From assembly GCA_964035575.1 (NCBI GenBank), contig OZ037885.1:1342001-1406000 (forward strand): DNA of 64,000 nt. Reading direction: 5' to 3'. This document shows, in pieces, positions 57,389 through 64,000 of the stretch. The position numbers and the translations under genes were made by a program. Under the pieces are notes generated by a model. It saw only the letters and a list, made by a program, of their open reading frames with translations, did no database searches and was not told where the DNA came from. Within the stretch, counting starts at the first letter, position 1. Every line of letters begins with the position of its first letter. The DNA is from Rhynchopus sp. YZ270_cl-10 (lineage: Eukaryota > Euglenozoa > Diplonemea > Diplonemida > Diplonemidae).

Positions 57389-57965
57389 CCTAAAAAACCT
57401 TAGTTTTTTAGTTTTTACTTTAGGCCGTGCGCCACCCACACCCACCCCCACACACCCACCCCCACACACCCACACACCCACACACACACACCCCCTCACC
57501 ACAGGTGGATTTTTCGAAATATTTCACTAAACTTTTGCTTATCAGAAAGTGACTTTTTTGGGTACATCGTGCAGTTTGGGGATATTGAGGCGGAAAAAAA
57601 AATATTAAGACAGTCCTGTTCAAAAATTGCTTTAGTAAATGACACTTGGCATTATGCCAAAATCAGCATTTTTGCCTTGAAAAACCTAAAAAATCACATG
57701 TAATGTGTGGTGGTCAAAAGTGCACGATTCCTTCGTTAATGCATTTTTTGAGTACCAGTTATATCTGGGGAATATAGTCAGATCACTCTTCAGACCAGCT
57801 GGCGTTTACCACAAAAACACTACTTTTTCAACAGGCCACTTTTCGCCTGAAGAGCCACTTAAGGCAGGCACCACCAGCCAGCCAGTTTCCATGAGCGGCA
57901 GAACTGGAATGTGCGTATTGGGCAGTGAAACTGCCGAGTACGCACACTCCAGTTCAGAAAAAAAT
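57389..57965 (+). repeat. B-type satellite unit, 577 bp, tandem copy
   Basis: Same length as and almost identical to 56812-57388, so a recent tandem duplication. The next unit (57966) switches to A-type. Confidence 0.9.
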
Positions 57966-58477
57966 CCTAAAAAACCTTAGTTTTTTAGTCTTTACAAGAG
58001 AGATGTGCGCCACACACACTACACACGCACACACAGCACACCCACACACACCCACACACACACACACACACCCCCTCACCACCAGGGGGATTTGACCAAA
58101 AAATCGATTTTTTTAAATAAATAGTTGCTCATCCAAAAGTGAATTTTTTGGGCTTAACGTGTTGTTTGGGGGTATTGAGGCCCAAAAAAAAATTTTTTTT
58201 CAGTCGTGTTCAGAAATTGGACTGCCAAATGACATGTGGCATTCGGCCAAAAATCAGCTTTTTTGGTCATTTTTACCTTGTAAAACATGACACTTGTGGC
58301 ATGCTTCCCAGTACAGGAAAGTGCATTGAAAAACCTGAAAAAACACATGTAATATGTGATGGTCAAAAGTGCAAGATTCCTTCGTTAATGAACTTTTTGA
58401 GTACCAGTTATACCTGGGGAATATGGTCAGATCACTCTTTTGACCATCTGTCATGTACCACAAAAACACCACTTTTT

Positions 58478-61400
58478 GCGGTTGTGACCCGTTTCCGACT
58501 AGGGGTGGCCATCCATGCGGAGGGAACGACTTGCTCGGCATGTCAGGGGGGGCAGAAAAGGGTTGTCATGGACTCCTTTGGCGACCACACCTTTGGCTGC
58601 CCCTACGCCAAACACCGCGTCGCCCGCCACAACGCCTTGCGGGATTCGGTGTACAGAGCGGCTCAAGGGGCGGGCTTGGACCCTGCTTTGGAGGAGACCG
58701 TGAGAGTGGATTTGGAGTCGAAGAAGCGGCCAGGCGACGTCTACCTCCCAGTAGGAGTGGCGGAAAATGGACCTCGTTGTTTGGACATCACCCACGTGTG
58801 CCCCACCTTGCCTTCCTACAGAACAGGGGCCTCGAAGTTTGTGGGCTGGTCGGCGAAGAACCAGGGCCAGGTCAAACGGGAGAAGCACGAGCGGGATTTG
58901 AACAAGATCAACACCAAGTTCTCCCCTATTGTGTTTGAAGCCTTCGGGGGTGCAGGCGACGAGGCGAACCTCTTGATTGCGCAGCTTGGAGGCCTGACGA
59001 CGGGACAGACGTCGCACCTGACAGGGTCGGCAGAGTTGCGCATCCGGGAGAGCATTGCGGTGGCGTACCAGAAAAAGGTCGCATCTTCCTTTCTGGAGCG
59101 GGGTGCTATGTGTGTAGGGATTGCCACCCTGAAGCGGGAGCCGTGTGTGGAGGTAGATGTGGCACCGTCTGCAGAGGACATGGACCGGTTTGGACGCCGC
59201 AGTGCAGGGGCCGTGGAACCTCTCTGTGATGATGCGAACCCTGACGACGATATGAGTCGTCCTGCTCCAGACCGGTCGGAGGAGCAGCAGGGGAAGCGCA
59301 AGAGGGACGTGAAGCCGGACCACGTGGAGCCACCGAGGAAGCGGACCGGGAGGTTCGATTCGGCTACCGTGATTCCGGAAGGGCCGGGTCTCGATGTGGT
59401 GCGTGAGTGGGAGTTTTTGCGTGAGTGCCCGGCAGCGCAGAGGCCTCGGGCGACGGAACAGGCGGCCAAGCTGGGAGCCTCGAAGGTGACTTGGTCGTTT
59501 GTGGCGGGGGACTGTGCTTTTGAGGCTTTGCTCTTCGCCACTGGGCGCACGGATTTGTCGGTGGAGGGTCTGCGCCAGGCGGCAGTGAAGAAGGTCCAGG
59601 GCCGCGCTGATCTGTCGAGTGCGGCTGTCCCTAATTTTGGGGTCTGGCAGCGGCTGATGACGAGTGGGGACAGAGGAGACGAGCGTACGTGGGCGGATGC
59701 CATTGCAGTGGCGGGGGCAGGGGAGGCTCTTGAGGTATCTGTGGTCATCCTCAACGAGTTCGCCCGCCCTTCTCTGATGGTGCCAAGAAAACGGCCTAAG
59801 GCAGTGGTCCTTCTCCTCCACTCGGGTGACCAGGATGCGGCAGATGGATCCGGCAGTATCCCGGGACACTACGAGCCCCTCACCATGGACCCGGCTCTGC
59901 AGCAGCACATCCTGTCTTTTGAGGCCACAGGTGGTAAGGGGGAGTGCCAGTCAGAGCGCCCCATGGCTTTTGTGGGAGCGAGGGAGGCGGAGGCGTCGAA
60001 CACTTTCCTGCAGTGCGAACAATGCAGCAAGCTCTTCGATGCGTCGGACGCACACTTCTGCTGTCACACGTGTGGTGGCTTGGCATGTCTGCACTGCGCT
60101 CAGGGGTCCAAGCACTGCCCTCTGTCGCAAATTGGCAGGGCGGAATACTTCAGTGCCCTGTCTTTTTTGCACTCGAATGTTCCGGCTCAGGCTGCCTCTG
60201 CGGAGGGGAGCGGAGACCCACCACCTAAACGGGCTCCTTCTCCAGCAGTGCCAGCTCCCGAGGGCGAGGACGTCGAGGAGGTAGACACGCCAATGGCGGG
60301 CGAAGAGGGGCAGCAGGCAGAACAGAAGCAGCAGAAGCACGAGAAGCAACGGAAACAGCAGAAGCAGCAACAACAAAAGGCGGACCAGGTGAAGAAGGAA
60401 GCGTTGCAGCGTGCGTCGGACGCGTGGCAGCAAGCCCTGGAGGTACGGCGGGAGCATCGTCGGTCGTGGGGACCGGATTTGGCCGCGCTTCGGGGCACTT
60501 TTGGCGACCGCCAGCAGGAGTTGAGTCGTTTCCTGGAGGAACAGAATGTGCGTCTGGACCAGGCGAAGGCGGCGGACAGGCATCGTGTGGAGGAGCTGAC
60601 CGCCAGGCACAAGCGGGAACTCGCAGAGGACGCGAAGAAGATGCATGCGCAGTACTTGGAAGACTGCGATCGGCACCCCGAAGCAGGAGAGTCGCTCCGG
60701 GCGGAGTACGACAGGCAACGCTGCGAGAGGCATTACGCCTTCGCAGCTAAGCATGAGTCGGAGCAGAAGGCGACCACTCTGTTGTTGACGGCGGTGAACC
60801 TCTCCCGACAGCTGGAGGCAGAACGCATGGTGGCATACGGGCGGTGCTTTGGGGTGGTGTGCGAAGGGCGGCTATTCCTCCCCTGCCATGCGGTGCGGAG
60901 AGCGGTGGGCGACGACCCTGAAGGACTCGAACCTGACTGTGTCGGCGACTGGATGGCTCTCTTTGGTCCTCAAGGTGCTTCTCCGTGCCCGGGCGAGTTC
61001 CTGTACTGCTGGGCGACACAGCAGCCGTGGAGTGGGAACGGGGAGGGGGACGGTGATTGCCCGGAGTCGGTGGTCGCCCGTCAGGCGGTTAGGAAGATAG
61101 CAGGGGAGGCCGGATACTGCGATACCTGGGGCAAGACCAGCGCGGTCATCGTCGTTCGGGAAGGCAGGGTCAGCTGGGGAACCCCTTCTCGGGATCAGCT
61201 GGAGGAGGAGGTGGGGCGACAGGCCGAGGCGGCAGACACCGAGGTGCGTGTGAAGGTGGAGGAGATGGATGATGATGAGCAGGAGCAGGAGGAGGACCTC
61301 GACACCGCGATGGAGGGGGCGGATCGCTCGCTTTCTCTGTCAGTGGAAGGCATCCCTGACCAGAAGAAGCAAGCGAGGGTGAGGGAATTGCTGAGGGCGC

Positions 61401-62122
61401 AGAGCGAGGCTTGGATGTGGACGGAGGAGGAGCGGACGGAGAGGGGGGGTCTTTTCCCGTGCCTCACCATGGGGTCGCCGGTGCCTTCTTCTGTGACGAA
61501 GTGGATCTCCCTGTTCCACTACCGTCAGGGAGAGAAACAGGATGGCAGACCCTTGTTGTCACTCCCCCTCTCTACCGCTACTTTCACTCAGTGGTATGAG
61601 GTGATGAAGGTGGTGGGTTTGCATGAGTGGTCGGTTCAGGAAAAGTGCAAGGCAAAGTCGACGTTGCATGCCCTGACGGACAACCGGAGCAGTAGGGGGC
61701 AGGCCTTTGCAGCGGAGAGTACAAGGAGGGAGAATGAGGCACGAGCGGCTCGAGAGGGAATAGGCCGACAACCTCAAGCCTCCTCTTCTTCTTCTTCTTC
61801 CTCCACCTCTGCAGGCCGTGGCACTACAACCTCCATCGCCCAACCTGCAGTCTCCACTTCTTCCTCCTCCTCATCGGCAGGCCGTGGCAATGCAACCTCC
61901 TCCGCCCAACCTGCTCCTTCCCCAGCTCCCAAAGGACCCCAGCGCCATGCAGCTCAGGGTAGGTCCAACACGTCGAACGTGTTCACCGACGCAGTGGCAC
62001 AAGCGACGCAGCATGTGCTCTCGCCCCAGGAGGTGCAGAGAGGGCGCAATGGTCGCGGTGGTGGACAGAAGGGGAGACAGAGCGGAGGAAGGAAGGGGAA
62101 AAAGGGGAATAAAAAGAATTAG
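58478..62122 (+). pseudogene. LINE polyprotein C-terminal region: restriction-like endonuclease, OTU-type protease, zinc finger, coiled coil
   Basis: About 1214 residues, RT missing by 5' truncation. Order: CSAC...GDHTFGC...RHN zinc motif (from 58532), followed by a PD-type nuclease region (KRPGDVYLP...CLDITHVCP, about 58720-58800), as in RLE-class LINEs. Then an OTU-like cysteine protease: AGDCAFEALLFA with candidate Cys codon 59513-59515, and GHYEPL with candidate His codon 59867-59869. Then a Cys-rich zinc finger (CEQCSKLF...CCHTCGGLACLHCAQ, about 60010-60120), a long Glu/Gln/Lys coiled coil, and the Ser-rich and basic tail shared with copy 1. The frame also stays open leftward into satellite (58139), by chance. 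OTU or Ulp1-type protease domains are known from some non-LTR elements; this exact order I cannot match to a named clade. Confidence 0.8.
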
Positions 62123-63111
62123 AGAGTTAGAGAGTTAGAGGGTGAGAGTGTGTGAGAATGACAGTTTGCCCCATGTTTATTTTTAACCCTTTTTATTTTG
62201 TGTTTTTTGTTCTTTTCATCCTTTGGGGTTTGCCCCCCCTTTCCCCCCTTTCCGCCCCCCTTCCTATTTGTTAATATTTTTGGTTGGCTGCTGGCTAGGA
62301 CGGGTCTACCCCAGCGACGGCCCTTACCCCTTGGACGAGGCTCTGAGGGTAGAGGGCAGTCTCGGAGTAAGACCTGTCTAAGAGCCAGGCCAGTGGCATC
62401 AGGAGCCATTGGGCCACTTTTATAGATTGTGCAGTAGAGTAGAGTTTGTACAGAACTCTTGTCCTTTGAGTTCCTTTTTTCACTCCTTTAGTTTTTCATT
62501 TTTACCTTGTGAAGGTCAATTTCAATTTTTCATTTTTCAAAACCACCACAGGTAAGCACGAGACCCACCATTGTTGTTGTTGATTTTGTTGTGCGTTATT
62601 GTTGTTTTACCCTTTGGGTGTCAGTCAGTCGGGTCAGGTCACACTTACTGAAGTTCTCAAAAATTTTCACCAAAAAGAAAACTACTAAAAAGATTATGGA
62701 ACTTCCTTTTTATTTGTTTGTGTGTTACAGAGGAAACGGCTCACTCAATCCCCTCCTTCTCCTTCTCCTCCCCTTCTCCTCCCCTCCCCTCCCCAAGACA
62801 AAGCAAAATAAAACTACACCGGTAGACAGAGCAACCCTCCCGTCCCATCCCCTCCCCTTTTCCTTTTGGGAAAAATTGCACTCACATACGACCCTTTTGC
62901 TTATTTGCAGGGAAGTGTTGGTTGTAATTGTCCCACATGTTTTCTATTTTAGTGCCCCTAACTGTGTTTTCAGGCACTGTCTTGCCAGTACAATAGTAAA
63001 GTGCCCTTGTCTGGACATCTAGCTGTTTACATACTCGCTTGACTAGTAAGTACCCCCTCTGTCACTGGATGTAGATAAAAAAAGCGAGCCTAGGGCTAAG
63101 TTGAACAACAC

Positions 63112-63143
<32 letters not shown>
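58478..63143 (+). mobile_element. LINE retrotransposon, 5'-truncated copy 2 with extra 3' segment
   Basis: Starts just after the expected reverse transcriptase region (no RT motifs are present) and ends in poly-A at 63113-63143. After GTAGAT and seven A residues, where copy 1 has its poly-A, this copy has 29 further bases (63084-63112, GCGAGCCTAGGGCTAAGTTG...) and then a second, longer A-run. The left flank is forward satellite M3 and the right flank is satellite in reverse orientation. Confidence 0.9.
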
Positions 63144-63147
<4 letters not shown>

Positions 63148-64000
63148 ATTTTCTGAACACGACTGAAAAAATATTTTTTTTTGGGCCTCAATACCCCCAA
63201 ACAACACGTTAAGCCCAAAAAAGTCACTTTCTGATGAGCAACTATTTATTTAAAAAAATCGATTTTTTGGTCAAATCCCCCCTGGTGGTGAGGGGGTGTG
63301 TGGGTGGGTAGTGTGTGTGGGTGTGTGGGTGGGTAGTGTGTGTGGGTGTGGGTGGCGCACATCTCTATAGTAAAGACTAAAAAACTAAGGTTTTTTAGGA
63401 TTTGGTGACGGGCTAAAAAACCTGTCGTTCTTGTGTGACACTTCCATGGAAACGTGATGAGGACCTCACCTTTTTTTACAGGTGGTTTTTTTTGTAAGGA
63501 CCTCACACACTGGGCAGGCGGTCAGCTATTCGCTTCCCGCGGGGCGTTCGCGTGCGCGCTTCGCGCGCCCGCTCACGGTAACGTGTACAAAAAAACCTCA
63601 CTCGTGCCTTCATGAACTGGCCTGTAAAGTGGCCTGTAAAAAGTGGTGTTTTTGTGGTAAACGCCAGATGGTCAAAAGAGTGATCTGAGCATATTCCCCA
63701 GGTATAACTGGTACTCAAAAAGTTCATTAACGAAGGAATCTTGCACTTTTGACCATCACATATTAGATGTGTTTTTTCAGGTTTTTCAATGCACTTTCCT
63801 GTACTGGGAAGCATGCCACAAGTGTCATGTTTTACAAGGCAAAAATGACCAAAAAAGCTGATTTTTGGCCGAATGCCACATGTCATTTGGCAGTCCAATT
63901 TGGTGACGGGCTAAAAAACCTGTCGTTCTTGTGTGACACTTCCATGGAAACGTGATGAGGACCACACTTTTTTTACAGGTGGTTTTTTTTGTAAGCACCT
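63144..64000 (-). repeat. Satellite in reverse orientation
   Basis: The sequence after the LINE poly-A is the complement of M2, M1 and M3: GGGCCTCAATACCCCC near 63182, the M1 hairpin near 63395, GGGCGTTCGCGTGCGCGC near 63541. A second M3 joint (CCAATTTGGTGACGGG, 63896) shows the M3-M3 arrangement also seen at 44787. It runs off the window. Confidence 0.9.

Larger units (their letters stand above)
38529..64000. repeat. Complex modular satellite domain
   Basis: Tandem units of about 0.58-0.77 kb that fill the rest of the window except where other elements have inserted. A full A-type unit has three modules. M1: a hairpin with arms CTAAAAAAC and GTTTTTTAG, then a CACACCC-rich stretch and GGATTTGACCAAAAAAT. 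M2: AGTTGCTCATCC to TTCAGAAAT or TTCAAAAAAT. M3: TGGACTGCC, a GC-rich hairpin, and ACAGGTTTTTTAGCCCGTCA to CCAAAT. B-type units share the plan but are clearly diverged and end in a different hairpin. M1 starts (CCTAAAAAACC) lie at 38531, 41097, 41350, 42117, 42700, 44041, 45270, 48841, 49601, 50974, 53116, 54045, 54786, 55714, 56812, 57389 and 57966, with one reversed near 63400. Almost all joints follow AAAT. No host gene is supported inside. A centromeric, subtelomeric or heterochromatic location is plausible but unproven. Confidence 0.93.

Noticed and set aside
38529-64000. CRISPR-like array
   Set aside because: Repeats are contiguous or long modules, without short regularly spaced unique spacers or cas genes, in a eukaryotic sequence.
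1-64000. tRNA or rRNA genes
   Set aside because: I looked for B-box/T-loop words and cloverleaf-like stems and for rRNA core motifs and saw none that hold up; a tRNA scan would settle it.

Overview
The window is nuclear DNA from a unicellular eukaryote. It carries spliceosomal introns that nearly all begin GTATG and end in AG, a histone H2B gene, a HUWE1-type HECT ubiquitin ligase, a COA6-type CX9C protein, Golgi-type sugar transporters and a LINE. I cannot fix the lineage. Every gene I can support lies on the + strand, and several start codons follow long pyrimidine tracts. That would fit a lineage with directional gene clusters, such as Euglenozoa/diplonemids, but it is not proof.

Left part (1-37.9 kb): gene-bearing. 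In order: the 3' end of a coiled-coil gene (2-520); a 2.5-kb 13-bp minisatellite; a four-exon H2B with a Gly-Lys repeat tail (4367-6095); a mitochondrial helical-repeat (PPR-like) protein (6843-8702); a drug/metabolite transporter (9127-10497); a foldback DNA element (11081-12129); a nucleotide-sugar transporter fused to a large extra domain (12760-15169); a 3638-residue HUWE1 homologue (16842-28089); COA6 (30193-30490); a fourfold-repeat protein of unknown role (31172-32641); and a secreted subtilisin-like protease with CUB-like domains (33617-36558). Exons are GC-rich. Spacers are AT-rich or pyrimidine-rich and carry short dispersed repeats.

Right part (37.9-64 kb): almost no host genes. 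A perfect 8-bp array (TTAGCTCC) leads into a complex satellite that runs to the end of the window. Its units are built from modules whose joints nearly all fall right after an AAAT, and each unit carries strong GAA-loop DNA hairpins. Into this satellite have inserted: two copies of a non-autonomous DNA element with 8-bp target duplications (38570-40966, 51034-53001); a minus-strand retroposed sequence (42828-43855); a small insert with one open frame (50261-50879); and two nearly identical 5'-truncated LINE copies (45785-48612, 58478-63143). The LINE protein carries a restriction-like endonuclease, an OTU-type protease domain, a zinc finger and a coiled coil. Satellite orientation flips after the second LINE copy.

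The genes do not form one pathway. They cover chromatin, ubiquitin signalling, mitochondrial biogenesis (PPR-like protein, COA6) and the secretory pathway (two transporters, one protease). The best candidates for something undescribed are the AAAT-jointed hairpin satellite and the minisatellite-filled DNA element inserted in it.
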